Shown: piece after piece, positions 1 to 10,427 of the stretch
Position numbering within the stretch: position 1 is the stretch's first letter
Layout: each line of letters opens with the position of its first letter
Source of the DNA: Pseudonocardia sp. CNS-004
GTDB taxonomy: Bacteria > Actinomycetota > Actinomycetes > Mycobacteriales > Pseudonocardiaceae
Reading direction: 5' to 3'
DNA length: 64,000 nucleotides
NCBI GenBank assembly: GCA_001942185.1
Contig: MKJV01000077.1
Span: 1 to 64,000, forward strand
Translations under genes and position numbers: made by a program
Notes under the pieces: model-generated
What the model was told of the DNA's origin: nothing
The model's input: only the letters and a program-made list of their open reading frames with translations
The model's database searches: none

Positions 1-1589
1 GCGGGCCTGTTGCAGCGCATCAGCACCGATGACCTCGAATCCGAACTGCTGACCATGGCCGGGCACATCGCCGCCGCCGAATGCCGCTTCCTCCAACTCC
101 TCGCCGAGTTCGACGACCGCAACGGATGGGCCGGAGACGGCATCCGCTCCTGCGCCCACTGGCTGTCCTGGCGGGCCGGGATGAACCTACGCACCGCCAC
201 CGAACGCCTCCGCGTCGCCCACGCCCTCCAACACCTACCCAAGATCACCGAAGCGTTCCGGACCGGGAAGATCTCCTACTCCAAAGTCCGCGCCATCAGC
301 CGAGTCACCGGCACCGACACCGCCACCCTCACCCACATCGGCGCCGCCATCGCCGCCGGAGACCCGAAATGGCGCCACACCCGCGTCACCGACCCCGAAG
401 CCGCCGAGCGCGTTCTGCTGAACGTCGCCCTGTGCGGCACCGCCAGCCACATCGAAACCGTCGTCACCGCCCTCCGCCGCCTCCACACCCCACCCCAAGA
501 CACCGCCGCCCGCCGGTCGGTGACCTGGCGCACCGACGACGACGGATCCCTCCTGGTCCGAGTCCGACTCACCCCAGACGCGGGCGCCGCGTTCATCGCC
601 GCCATCCACGCCCTGGTCCCACCCAAGACCCCGCCCCGATACTCCGACGCCCCCGCACCAGCCGACCTGGACGAACGAGCCCGGGAACAGGAACCCGGAC
701 CCGTGATCGATCGGATGGCGGCCCGCCGCGCCGACGCACTCCTGGGCCTGGTCACCCTCACCCGCACTGCCGGCACCAGCACCGGCACCGAAGCAGGCAC
801 CGGCAGCGAAGCAGGCACCGCCAGCGACAACACCGCCAGCGACAACACCGCCAGCGACAACACCGCCAGCGACAACACCGCCAGCGACAGGCACCGCCAG
901 CGACAACACCGCCAGCGACGGCGCCGCCAGCGACGGCGCCGCCAGCGACGGCGCCGCCCGTGACGCGCCGCCCGCGACGACGCGGGCCGGTGGTCGAGCG
1001 CGGCACCACCCAGCTGGTCGTGCACCTCGACGTCAACTCCGGGACGGCCCGGATCGCCGATGGCCCGGAGATCCCGGCCTCGACCACCGAACGCCTCGCC
1101 TGCGACGCCAGGTGCAGCTGCTACTCGATGACCGGGAGGGGAACCGGATGTATTTGGGACGGTCCCGGCGCCTGGCCACCCCGGCCCAGATCACCGCGCT
1201 CGTGGCACGGGACGGCGAGCGGTGCCAATTCCCCGGCTGCACCCACACCCATTACCTCCAGGCACATCATGTGCGGCACTGGCTTCACGGCGGGCGTACC
1301 GATATCGACAACCTGGTTTTGATCTGCAGCTTTCATCACACCACCATCCACGACCACGGCTATCGCATCCGCCGTCTGCCCGGGCGGTGGGAGTTCCTCC
1401 GCCCCGACGGCACCCCGATCCCCGAACCGGTGGTACTGAACGGGAACACCGAAGGATTGATCGAAATGCACACCTGGGATCGGCTGCGGATCGACCGCAC
1501 AACCCTGTCCCCGCAGTGTACGGCGAACGACTCGACGCGGACCCCATCCTGGCGCCCTGCTGCCCAGGAGGATTCCGGCGGCGGCCTGA
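1..1589 (+). CDS. DUF222/13E12-type HNH endonuclease, 5' partial and frame-broken
   Basis: The N-terminal DUF222 domain is read in one frame to about 890, a linker in a second frame (about 900-1110), and the HNH part in a third frame from 1112. The HNH part has LYLGR-like YLGRSRRLATPAQ, ERCQFPGCTH, the HHV motif and a CSFHHTTIHDHG block, which are the metal-binding nuclease residues. Restoring one G at about 1112 and one at about 1517 rejoins the frames; the tail is unresolved and I place the stop near 1587. The reading frame is open to the window edge, so the true start may lie upstream of base 1. These proteins are multicopy in actinobacteria and their biological role is unclear. The breaks could be real decay or sequencing error. 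Confidence 0.75.
826..957 (+). repeat. 15-bp coding minisatellite
   Basis: About nine tandem copies of a 15-base unit (GACAACACCGCCAGC and the variant GACGGCGCCGCCAGC) encode Asp-Asn-Thr-Ala-Ser or Asp-Gly-Ala-Ala-Ser in the linker between the DUF222 and HNH domains. The unit at 886-901 is 16 bases long, so it shifts the reading frame of everything after it. Such arrays expand and contract by slippage, and they are also prone to assembly error. Confidence 0.9.
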
Positions 1590-1714
1590 CCGCCTCCTCG
1601 ACTGCGTTCCGCGGAACGCGGCAGGACGTCGCCGCCGCAACGCCGGCGAACTTGTTTCCCACTCAGCGGGAGACGACGCTGGGCAACCGGGGCCCGGTCA
1701 CCCACACTCACGGC

Positions 1715-2882
1715 ATGCGCACCCAGGTCGCCATCGTCGGCGCGGGCCCGGCCGGGCTCCTGCTGTCCCACCTGCTCGACCGGGCGGGGGTCGAGTCCGT
1801 GATCGTCGAGACCAGGTCCCGGGAGTACGTCGAGGCGCGGATTCGGGCCGGCATCCTCGAGCAGTCCACCGTGGACCTGCTGCGCGAGGTCGGGCTCGGG
1901 GAGCGGCTGGATCGCGAGGGCGACGTCCACCGCGGCATCCACCTCCAGTGGCCCGGGGAGCGCCATCATCTCGACTTCGTCGACCTGGTCGGGCGCACGG
2001 TCACCGTCTACGGGCAGACCGAGGTCACCAAGGACCTCGGGCGGGCCCGCGAGGCGGCCGGCCAACAGATCCGCTACAAGGTCGCCGACACGCGGGTGCA
2101 CGACATCGACACCGGCTCCCCGTTCGTCACGTTCACCGGTCCGGACGGGCGGGCCGAACGGCTCGACGCCGACGTGGTCGTCGGCTGCGACGGGTCGTTC
2201 GGCCCGTCCCGCGCCGCCGTGCCGGACCCGCAGATCTGGGAGCGCATCTACCCGTACTCGTGGCTGGGGGTCCTCGCCGACGTCGCACCGTCCACCGACG
2301 AGCTGATCTACGCGTGGCATCCCGACGGGTTCGCGTTGCACTCCATGCGGTCCGCGACCGTGTCGCGGCTCTACCTGCAGGTCCCAAGCGGCACCGACAT
2401 CGAGGGGTGGTCGGACGACCGGATCTGGTCCGCCCTCGCCGACCGGCTCGGCCACGGCAAGGACGGCTGGACCCTGACCCCCGGCCCGATCACGGAGAAG
2501 TCCGTGCTGCCCATGCGCTCGTTCGTGCAGCAGCCGATGCGCCACGGCAGGCTGTTCCTCGCGGGCGACGCCGCGCACATCGTGCCGCCCACCGGCGCGA
2601 AAGGCCTCAACCTCGCCGTCGCCGACGTCGCGCTGCTCGCCCCCGCGCTCGCGGCGTTGGTGCGGGACAAGGACACCGGGCTCGCCGACGCCTACTCCGA
2701 CACCGCGCTGCGGCGGGTCTGGCGCTGCACCCACTTCTCCTGGTGGATGACGACGATGCTGCACACGTCCGGCGACCGTTCGACGCCAGCTGCAGCTCTC
2801 CCAGCTGCGCTGGGTGGCCTCCAGCGAGGCGGCAGCCACCGGCCTCGCCGAGAACTACGCGGGCCTGCCGATCGGGTTCTGA
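1715..2882 (+). CDS. pobA: 4-hydroxybenzoate 3-monooxygenase
   Basis: NAD(P)H- and FAD-dependent aromatic hydroxylase that converts 4-hydroxybenzoate to protocatechuate, feeding the beta-ketoadipate pathway. The product starts MRTQVAIVGAGPAG (FAD-binding GxGxxG at residues 9-14) and has the second FAD motif FLAGDAAHIVPPTGAKGLN near residue 285. Repaired length is 389 residues, normal for PobA. The frame breaks near 2780: adding two C residues within about 12 bases restores a tail ending LAENYAGLPIGF and the stop at 2880. ATG at 1715 is the first Met of the conserved N-terminus. It converges on an IclR gene 10 bases downstream, a plausible regulator. No protocatechuate genes are in the window. 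Confidence 0.88.
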
Positions 2883-2892
2883 CCCACGGTCC

Positions 2893-3696
2893 TCATCCGG
2901 CCGACAGGCTGCGGCCGATCCCCGCGGCCGCAACCTGCAGCGCCGCCACCAGGCGGGGGCGGTGCCTGCGCAGGTCGGGCACGACGAGGCCCAGCGCGGC
3001 GATCACCTCGCCGCCCCGGCGCACCGGGACGGCCACCGAGCAGGCGCCCGCGCTCATCTCGTCGACCGTCTGCGCATAGCCCTCGCGGCGAGCCCGCTCC
3101 AGCTGGTCGCGCAACAGCCCGGGACGGGTGACGGTGGCCGGGGTGATCCGGGCCAGGTCGGCGAGCACCGCGCGCTGCACGTCCTCCGGGGCGTGGGCGA
3201 GCAGCACCTTGCCGACGCCGGTGGCGTGCAACGGCAACCTGCCGCCGACGCGGCTGACCACCGGGACGGTCGCCCGCCCGGAGAGCCGGTCGAGGTAGAG
3301 CGCCTCGCGACCGTCGCGCTCGGCGAGGTGCACCGTCGCCTGCGTGGCGGCGTAGAGGTCCTGCAGGAACGGTGCCGCGACCTGGCGGAGCTCGGCCTGC
3401 ACCGGCACCAGCAGCCCCAGATCCCACACCCGCCGCCCGACGACGTAGGTGTTGCCGCTGCGCTCCAGCCCGCCGAGCGCGACGAGCTCGGTGGCGAGCC
3501 GGTGTGCCGTTGCCGACGGCAGGCCCGAACGGCGGCCCAGCTCACTCGCGGTGAGGGCGCGGTGCTCGACGTCGAACGCGCCGAGCAGCGCGAAGACCCG
3601 GGACGTGACGCTCGCGCCGGGCCGGGAGAGGTTTCCGGGCACGCGCCCATCCTGCCGGTCCGTGAGCCGGGCACGCCCGGGCCGTGCGAGGTGCAC
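2893..3696 (-). CDS. IclR-family transcriptional regulator (candidate regulator of pobA)
   Basis: Intact 267-codon frame. It has an N-terminal winged helix-turn-helix (SELGRRSGLPSATAHRL) and the IclR effector domain with GGRLPLHATGVGKVLLAH. The conserved region begins only at about VTSRVFALLGAFD, so a GTG at 3642 (VPGNLSRPG) is a likelier start than the upstream one. It faces pobA tail to tail. PobR/PcaU-type IclR regulators of aromatic catabolism are known, so control of pobA is a reasonable inference, although such regulators are more often divergent from their target. The ligand is unknown. Confidence 0.85.
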   Translation of the reverse strand: MHLARPGRARLTDRQDGRVPGNLSRPGASVTSRVFALLGAFDVEHRALTASELGRRSGLPSATAHRLATELVALGGLERSGNTYVVGRRVWDLGLLVPVQAELRQVAAPFLQDLYAATQATVHLAERDGREALYLDRLSGRATVPVVSRVGGRLPLHATGVGKVLLAHAPEDVQRAVLADLARITPATVTRPGLLRDQLERARREGYAQTVDEMSAGACSVAVPVRRGGEVIAALGLVVPDLRRHRPRLVAALQVAAAGIGRSLSAG

Positions 3697-3755
3697 GGCC
3701 GGACCATGACAGCGCGCACCTGCTCCCTGCGCCGGGCCGACCGCACTCTCGGATC

Positions 3756-4315
3756 ATGAAGACTGCATCGGATGTCGCATCGGCCGCGGCGCGGCGGTGG
3801 CCCACCGTCCTCGGCCTGGCCGCAGGTGCCGACATGCTGCTGGGCGAGGTGACCGACCCGGTCACGCGCAGCTACGCCGAGGTGCTGCCGCTGCTGCCCT
3901 GCTCTACGTGGTCGTCGTGCTGCTCCGCAGGCGGGGCAGCACGTGGCCGCTGTTGTTCGCCGGCCTCGCGCTCGTCGTCGGGTTGGGCTTCCAGGACCGG
4001 GTCCGGCCCGCGGTCGTCCTCCTCGCCCTCGCCCTCGCGGCGACGATCTGGGGCGTCGGGCACGGCAGGCACCGGGAGCGGGAGTTCCGGCTGCAGGTCG
4101 CCGGCATGATCGGGTTCGCGGCTCTCGCGGTGGGCGGTCTGCTGGCCTCCCCCGATCTCGCGCGCCTCCTCGTGGCCGCGGGCTGGATCGGCCACGGCGT
4201 GTGGGACTACTGGCACCTGGCCAGGGACCGGGTGGTGGCCCGCTCGTTCGCGGAGTGGTGCGGCGCCCTCGACGTGGTGGTCGGGGCGAGCCTGATCATC
4301 GTGCCGCTGCTCTGA
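3756..4315 (+). CDS. Small integral membrane protein, frame-broken
   Basis: Starts MKTASDVASAAARRWPTVLG; the frame shifts near 3895 and continues LLYVVVVLLRRRGSTWPLLF to IIVPLL. The joined protein is about 186 residues with roughly five or six hydrophobic segments and ends directly at the next gene's stop. I do not recognise a named family. The segment WIGHGVWDYWHLARDRVVA carries a conserved-looking H-x(3)-D-x-W-H pattern. No signal peptide other than membrane helices. Function unknown. Confidence 0.6.
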
Positions 4316-5347
4316 TCACCGGGCCGCGCCGGCCGTGGACCCGCGCAGCAGCAGCCGCGGCCTGCTGAGGTGCGGCTCCTCGTCGATCTGCTCGCCGAGC
4401 AGGGCCAGCAGCATGCGGGCGATCGCGCTCCCGCGCTGCACGGCGTCGCGGTGCACGGTGGTCAGCGGCGGGTCGAGCCAGGCGCCGATGGGGAGCCCGT
4501 CGAAGCCGATGACCGACAGGTCCGCCGGGACCCGCAGCCCGCGCCCGCGCGCGGCGCTGATGCCGGCGATCGCCATCTGGTCGGAGCCGTAGACGATCGC
4601 GGTGGGCCGGGGACCGGCACCGTCCAGGAGCCGTCCGGTGTGTTCGGCCGAGCTCTCCGGCGAGTAGTCGGCGGCGATCGAGGCGACCGGCCGGTGCCCG
4701 GCCTCGGCCATCGCCGAGTCGAACATCTCGCGCCTCGCCCGCGCTGGACGCGGACGTCGGGGCCGCCGATGTAGGCGATGCGGGTGTGCCCCAGCTCCAG
4801 CAGGTGCGCCACCGCGTCGTCGACGCCGGCGCGGAGGGTCGTTGTCCAGGTACGGCACGGGGTCGTCGTCGGCCGGGGTGCCGATCAGCACGGCGGGCAG
4901 GCCGAGCGAACGCATGAGTGCGAAACGCCCGTCGCCGTAGCGGCTGTCGGTGAGCACGACGCCGTCGACGCGGCGGTCGTCGGCCAGGTTCCGGTAGGCC
5001 CGCGCCTCGTCCTCCGGTGCCTGGTCGATGAGGTAGAGCAGCAGGCCGTAGGACCGCGGCGCCAGCACGGACTCCAGGCCCGAGATGAGCAGCGAGCTCG
5101 TCGGCCCGATCTCGAGGGCCCCCGGCCGGTTCAGGACCAGGCCGATGTTGCGGCTGCGCGAGCGGCGCAGGGCCACCGCGGCGGGGTTGGGGGTCCAGTT
5201 GAGCTTCCGCACCGCGTCGTGGACGCGGGCCGCGGTGGCGGGCGATATGGCCCCCGTCCCGTTCATGACCTTGGAGACGGCTCCGCGGGACACCCCCGCG
5301 AGTGCCGCGACGTCCGCGATGGTTGCTCGGCGTGCTGTCACGGGCAC
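4316..5347 (-). CDS. LacI-family transcriptional regulator
   Basis: N-terminal LacI helix-turn-helix with IADVAALAGVSRGAVSKV and hinge helix (NPAAVALRRSRSRNIGLV), then a periplasmic-binding-like sugar domain ending with VPADLSVIGFDGLPIGAWLDP. The middle (about 4750-4835) is read out of frame; in the other frame it gives AHLLELGHTRIAYIGGPDV, the expected LacI sequence. The frame leaves and returns, so one extra base near 4835 and one missing base near 4750 explain it. Start codon is uncertain (GTG at 5341, 5347 or 5365). It is the last gene of the Opp/glycosidase operon and probably represses it in response to an imported sugar. Confidence 0.85.
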   Translation of the reverse strand: MPVTARRATIADVAALAGVSRGAVSKVMNGTGAISPATAARVHDAVRKLNWTPNPAAVALRRSRSRNIGLVLNRPGALEIGPTSSLLISGLESVLAPRSYGLLLYLIDQAPEDEARAYRNLADDRRVDGVVLTDSRYGDGRFALMRSLGLPAVLIGTPADDDPVPYLDNDPPRRRRRRGGAPAGAGAHPHRLHRRPRRPRPARARREMFDSAMAEAGHRPVASIAADYSPESSAEHTGRLLDGAGPRPTAIVYGSDQMAIAGISAARGRGLRVPADLSVIGFDGLPIGAWLDPPLTTVHRDAVQRGSAIARMLLALLGEQIDEEPHLSRPRLLLRGSTAGAAR

Positions 5348-5373
5348 CACCCCTTCCTCGTCCACAGATCCTC

Positions 5374-6185
5374 CTACGGCCGGCTCGGCGCGGCGTCGAG
5401 GCTCGGCGAGGCGGCGAGCAACGCTTGGGTGTACTCGTGGGCGGGCCGGTCGAAGACGTCCACGGTCGGACCGGACTCCACCACGTTCCCGTGGTGCATG
5501 ACCAGCACCCGGTCGGCGACGAGCCGCACGAGCGCGAGGTCGTGGGAGATGAACAGGTAGGACAGTTGCAGCTCGTCGCGCAGCGTCATGAGCAGCTGAT
5601 GATCTGGGCCTGGATCGAGACGTCGAGCGCCGAGACGGGCTCGTCGAGCACGAGCAGGTCGGGGTCGAGGCCGATCGCCCGGCCGATCGCCACCCGCTGG
5701 CGCTGGCCACCGGACAGCCGCGCGGGGTACTCGCCCGCGAGCGTTTCCGGCAGGCCCACCTGGCCCAGCAGCTCCCGCACCCGGCGCTCCTGGTCGGCGC
5801 GCGCCACCACGCCGCGGTGCACCGCCCACGGCTCGGCGATCAGCCGCCCGACGGTGCGGCGCGGGTGCAACGACGCGTACGGGTCCTGGAAGATCATCTG
5901 GATGCGGCGGCGCATCGCGCGCATCCGGCGCGCGGACAGCGCCCGCAGGTCGACCCCGTCGAACTCCACGGTGCCCGCGTCCGCCTCGACCAGGCGCAGG
6001 ATCGACCGCGCGAGCGTCGACTTGCCCGATCCCGACTCCCCCACGACCGCGACGCACTCCCCCGCGGCGATCTCGAAGCTGACGCCGTCGACGGCCCGGA
6101 CGGGTGCGCGCCCGCGGCGCCCGCCGAACCGCGTGGTCAACCCGCGCACCTTCAGCAGCGGTGCACCCGCTTCAACGGCGCTCAC
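5374..6185 (-). CDS. Oligopeptide/oligosaccharide ABC transporter ATP-binding protein (OppF-type)
   Basis: ATPase subunit of importer 1. It has Walker [10 protein letters not shown], signature [14 protein letters not shown], Walker [15 protein letters not shown] and the H-loop [13 protein letters not shown]. One missing base near 5590 breaks the frame between QAQII and [10 protein letters not shown]. The GTG at 6185 overlaps the TGA of the upstream ATPase gene (GTGA), so translation is probably coupled. About 271 residues once repaired; the C-terminal family signature [15 protein letters not shown] is present. Confidence 0.88.
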
Positions 6186-7039
6186 TGAAGCACTCCCGCC
6201 TGTCCGTCCTCGAGATCGGCGCGCATCGGCCGCAGATCCTGCCACCGGGTCGCGCGGGCCGGGTGCGCGTCCAGCAGCCCTCGCGTGTACGGGTGCCGCG
6301 GGGCGCGGAAGACATCCTCCAGCACCCCCTGCTCGACGATCCGGCCCCGGTGCATCACGATCACCGAGTCGGCGACCAGCCGCGCCACCGCCAGGTCGTG
6401 GGTCACGAACAGCAGCGACATCCCCCCGCTCCCGCTGCAGCCGCCGCAGCAGGCGCAGGATCCCCGCCTGCACGGTGACGTCCAGGGCGGTCGTGGGTTC
6501 GTCGGCGATGAGCACCCGCGGTTCGAGCGCGATCGCCATGCGATGCAGACGCGCTGGCGCATGCCGCCGGAGAACTGGTGGGGGTAGTCGTGGATGCGGG
6601 CCGCCGGGTCGGTGATCCCGACCGCGTCCAGCAGCTCGACCGCGGCAGCGCGGGCCACGGCCCGGGACCGGCCGAGGCGGGCCCGGAGGATCTCGGTCAG
6701 CTGGGAGCCGATCGAGAACACGGGGTTGAGGCTGTCCAGCGAGTCCTGGAAGACCATCGCGAGCCCGCGCCCGCGCACGGCGTCAAGCTCGGTCTCGCTC
6801 TTCCCGATCAGCTCGGTGCCCTCGAAGCGGATGGAGCCGGTGACCTGCGCGGGCGGGTCGACGAGCCCCAGCAGCGCCCGTGCCGTCGCGGACTTGCCGG
6901 AGCCGCTCTCGCCGAGGATCGCCGTGCCGGCACCGGGCTCCAGGTCGAAGGAGACGCCGCGTACGGCGGGGACGTCGCCCCGCTCGGTCCGGAACGTGAC
7001 GGCCAGGTCGGCGACCGACAGCCCGTCCGCCGCCGTCAC
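6182..7039 (-). CDS. Oligopeptide/oligosaccharide ABC transporter ATP-binding protein (OppD-type)
   Basis: Second ATPase of importer 1. Walker A is GESGSGKSA, the signature FSGGMRQRVCIA, the H-loop SLLFVTHDLAVAR, and the C-terminal HPYTRGLLDAHP is typical of OppD. Between about 6540 and 6425 the correct sequence (MAIALEPRVLIADEPTTALD) lies in another frame. One missing base near 6540 and one extra G in a six-G run near 6425 account for it. GTG at 7039 overlaps the upstream permease stop by four bases. Couples ATP hydrolysis to import at the cytoplasmic membrane. Confidence 0.87.
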   Translation of the reverse strand: MTAADGLSVADLAVTFRTERGDVPAVRGVSFDLEPGAGTAILGESGSGKSATARALLGLVDPPAQVTGSIRFEGTELIGKSETELDAVRGRGLAMVFQDSLDSLNPVFSIGSQLTEILRARLGRSRAVARAAAVELLDAVGITDPAARIHDYPHQFSGGMRQRVCIAWRSRSNRGCSSPTNPRPPWTSPCRRGSCACCGGCSGSGGMSLLFVTHDLAVARLVADSVIVMHRGRIVEQGVLEDVFRAPRHPYTRGLLDAHPARATRWQDLRPMRADLEDGQAGVLQ

Positions 7040-7941
7040 GCCGCGCTCCCGGAGCGGGTCAGGAACTCGGCGCGCTGCGCCGGGTCCTCCACGGCCCGCA
7101 GCCAGTTGGACAGGATGCTCGCGGCGAGCGCGGTGGCGAGGACCGCCACGCCGGGCAGCACCGTGACCCACCACGCGCTCGCCAGGTAGGACCGGCCGTC
7201 GGCGACCATCATCCCCCAGTCCACGTCGGGGCGCTGGAGCCCGATGCCGAGGAAGCTCAGGCTGGCCGCGGCGAGGATGACGTTGGCGACCTCGAGCATC
7301 GCGAGCGTCCGGACGGTCGGGGTGACGAGCGGGGCGATGTCGACGGCCATGATGCGGCGGTGGGTGGAGCCCAGCGAGCGCGCCGACTCGACGAACACCC
7401 GTTCCCGCAGCTCCAGGGTCTGGGCGCGGGCGGTGCGCAGGTAGACGGGAAGGCGGGTGATCGCGAGCACGAGCACGAGGTTGGTGATGCTGGGTTCGAG
7501 GACGTACAGCACGGCGAGCGCCAGCAGCAGCGACGGCACCGTGTGCAGGATGTCGGCGATCCGCATGAGCACGTTGTCGGCCCAGCCGCCGAAGTAGCCC
7601 GACACCACCCCGATCGCGGAGCCGAGCAATGCCGACGCGGCGACGGTCAGCGCGGCGACCAGCAACGAGGTACGGGCCCCGACCACGAGCTGCAGCAGCA
7701 TGGGCCGGCCGAGGCTGTCCGCTCCGAGCACGAACGCGAACCCGTTCTCGACGGTGAACGGCTCGGCGAACCGCAGCGTGAGGTCCTGGTGGTTGGCGGC
7801 CTCGGTCACGAACAGCGGCACGACGGCGGCCACGAGGGCCAGCACCACCAGCCAGGCCAGCGCGGCGACGGCGCTGGGCGAGCCGGCGAGCAGCCGCACG
7901 GTCGCCACGGCTCGGTGCGCCGTGGGTGGTGGGGTGGGCAA
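7036..7941 (-). CDS. ABC transporter permease (OppC-type)
   Basis: Intact 301-residue inner-membrane permease. It has six predicted helices, an N-terminal OppC segment with FVLGADSLGRPMLLQLVVGAR, and the EAA-like loop ESARSLGSTHRRIMAVDIAP that contacts the ATPases. The start is a TTG at 7941, chosen because an AAGGAGG ribosome-binding site lies five bases ahead of it and no better in-frame start fits. Lies between the OppB gene (11 bases away) and the OppD gene (four-base overlap). Confidence 0.9.
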   Translation of the reverse strand: MPTPPPTAHRAVATVRLLAGSPSAVAALAWLVVLALVAAVVPLFVTEAANHQDLTLRFAEPFTVENGFAFVLGADSLGRPMLLQLVVGARTSLLVAALTVAASALLGSAIGVVSGYFGGWADNVLMRIADILHTVPSLLLALAVLYVLEPSITNLVLVLAITRLPVYLRTARAQTLELRERVFVESARSLGSTHRRIMAVDIAPLVTPTVRTLAMLEVANVILAAASLSFLGIGLQRPDVDWGMMVADGRSYLASAWWVTVLPGVAVLATALAASILSNWLRAVEDPAQRAEFLTRSGSAA

Positions 7942-7952
7942 CGCGCCCTCCT

Positions 7953-8869
7953 TCAGCTGAGTCGCACGCGCGGGTCGGCCAGCGCGTAGGTCAGGTCGAC
8001 GAGGACGTTGAGCACGACCACCGCGACGCCGACGACGAAGATCGCGGCCTGGATGAGCGCGAAGTCCCGGTTGAGCACGGCGCCCACGATGAGCGTCCCG
8101 ATGCCGGGGAACGCGAAGACCGTGCCGACGATGATCGCGCCGTTCACCATCCCGGCGGCCCGGTCGCCTGCCACGGTGATGAGCGGCAGTGCCGCGTTGC
8201 GCAGCGCGTGTCGGTAGAGAGCCGGGTGGAGCCCAGGCCGCGGGCCCGCGCGTTCTGCACGTACCCCGACCCGAGCGCGTCGATCATCGCTCCCCTGGTG
8301 ACCTGGGTGAGCACGCCCACCGGCGCGAGCATCAACGTGAGGACCGGAAGCACCCACGACGCGGCGGTCGCGTCGCCCGAGGTCGGCAGCACGCCGAGCT
8401 GGATCGACAGGACCAGCACGCCGACGAGCGCGAACCAGAAGTCCGGGATGCTCGCCGTGGTGAGCGAGGAGAACGTGATCAGCCGGTCGGCCGCGCGGAA
8501 GCGCCTGCGCGCCGCGACCGCGCCGAGCGGCACCGCGACCGCCAGCGACAGCACCATCGCGACCGCGGCGAGCAGCAGCGTGGGCGGCATCGCCTCGGCC
8601 GCCGCCTCCAGCGCGGGCCGCTGCTGCCAGATCGAGTCACCGAAGTCCAGCCGCAGCGCGCCGCCGAGGAACCGCAGGAACTGCTCCCCGAGCGGCAGGT
8701 CGAACCCGTGCTCGCGGTTGAACTGCGCGTAGCGTTCCGGGCTCGCGCCCTCGGGCAGGTAGAGGTTCGCCGGGCTGCCGGTGAGGCGGGCCAGGAAGAA
8801 CACGATCACCACGACCCCGACGATCGTGACGACGCTCGACGCGAGCCGCCGGACCAGGAACCCCAGCAC
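7953..8869 (-). CDS. ABC transporter permease (OppB-type)
   Basis: Inner-membrane permease of importer 1. The N-terminus LGFLVRRLASSVVTIVGVVV is a typical OppB first helix; later come DRLITFSSLTTASIPDFW and the C-terminal GAVLNRDFALIQAAIFVVG. The frame breaks near 8215; restoring one G rejoins GLGSTR to LYRHALRNAALPLI. About 305 residues after repair. GTG start at 8869 lies four bases after the stop of the solute-binding protein gene. Confidence 0.87.
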
Positions 8870-8873
8870 GACG

Positions 8874-10408
8874 TCAGTCCCCGGTCGGGAACGTGATGTC
8901 GGCGACGGTCAGCTCCACGCCGGTGAGGCTGTTGGGCGTGTACTCGATCCCCGGCCCCAGCATGAGCATCTTCGACTGGAGCGCGATCGGCAGGAACGCG
9001 TTCACCTGCTCGTACTCCAACTGGGCGGCCTGCTGGTAGCGCGCGGCCCGGTCGTCCCCCACTGCCTGCTCGGCCTCGGCGAGCAGGGTGTCGATCTCGG
9101 TGTTGCGGATCGTCGAGTTGGACCCGTCGCTCGCCATGTACTTCGGGAAGCTGAAGCTCGCGTCGCCCGAGATGTTGTCGTGCGAGATCGCGATGATGTT
9201 CGCCTTCTGGTCGGGCGGGAACGGCGAGCGCAGCAGCTGCAGCCAGGCGTCGGTGTCGAGGCTGAGCATGTCGACGGTGAACCCGACGGCCTGCAGGTTC
9301 TGGTGGATGTACTGCATCACCTCGTCCGAGCCGGGGAACAGGTCCGGCCGGGTCACCAGGTCGAACGGGGCCTGCACGTCCACCCCGTCGGCCGCGGCCT
9401 CCGCGAGCAGCCGTCGTGCCTCGTCCGGGTCGTGGCCGGCGCCGGTGTACCCGTCGACGTACCCGTTCACGGTGGCGGCGACGATCTGGTCGGTCGGTTC
9501 CCCGGTCCGCTCCATCAGCGTCGACACGATCGTCTGCTTGTCGATCGCGAGCTGGGCGGCGCGCCGCACCCGCACGTCGGTGAAGGGCGCCTTCTCGGTG
9601 GAGGTCCGCAGGAAGAAGACCCGGTTGTCGCTGTAGGAGCGAGTCCGATCGTCGTCGGTGGCGTCCTGCACCGACACCGGGACCGCGATGCTCGCCTCGC
9701 CGGTGCGCGCCATCCCGGCACGCACGGACGGCTCCTCCCGGTAGACGTAGCTGACGCCGGTGGCCTGCCCCGGAGTGCCCCAGTAGTCGTCGTTGCGGGT
9801 CAGCGTCACCGACTGGCCCTGCACCCGCTCGGCGAACCGGTAGGGGCCGGTGCCGATCGGGGCGCTCGTCTTCTCGGCGGCCGGGGTGGCGGGGGCGCCG
9901 ATGTCGGCGTAGCTGATCCGCAGCGGGAGGATCGAGTCGGGCGATTCCGAGACGACCTCGAGCGTGCTGGCGTCGACCGCGGTCGCGTGATCGGGTACGG
10001 GAACTGGTCGAGGTTCTGGCAGTTCAGCTCGGGGTCCACGACGCGGTTGATGCTGGTGGCGGCCGCCGTGGCGTCGAACGGGGTGCCGTCGTGGAATCGG
10101 ACACCCGAGCGCAGCGAGAAGCGCCAGGTGCGTTCGTCGACCTGCTGCCACGACTCGGCGAGGAACGGCGCGACGGCACCGGTGTCGGGATCGATCCGGG
10201 TGAGCGCCTCCGTGACGTTGGTGCGCAGCACCACGGCGTTGGCCGCGTCCTGGGTGTCGCACGGGTCCAGCGACACCGGTTCGACGGCGACCGCGATCGT
10301 GAGCTTGCCGTCGGCCGGCGGGCCACCCTGCCCGGAGCAGGCGGCGAGCAGGACGAACGGGAGGACCGCGAGCGCCGCGATCCCGCGAGACGTCTTCGTC
10401 TTCGTCAT
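8874..10408 (-). CDS. ABC transporter substrate-binding lipoprotein, family 5 (OppA-like)
   Basis: Extracytoplasmic solute-binding protein of importer 1. The signal peptide ends in the lipobox LLAAC (Cys near residue 24), so it is lipid-anchored outside the membrane. SBP family 5 features include PFLAESWQQVDERTWRFSL and RVRRAAQLAIDKQTIV. One C missing near 9990 breaks the frame after DQFPYP. About 511 residues after repair. Substrate is not readable from sequence; the neighbouring glycosidase and LacI regulator point to a glycoside rather than a peptide (inference). Confidence 0.87.
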
Positions 10409-10427
10409 GGAGGTTCCCGATCTTCTT

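Noticed and set aside
826..957. Tandem repeats considered as a CRISPR array
   Set aside because: Units are contiguous without unique spacers and encode a peptide repeat inside a gene.
4316..5710. 464-residue LacI protein starting at 5710
   Set aside because: The first ~115 residues are an out-of-frame reading of the OppF gene; the LacI domain begins near 5341.
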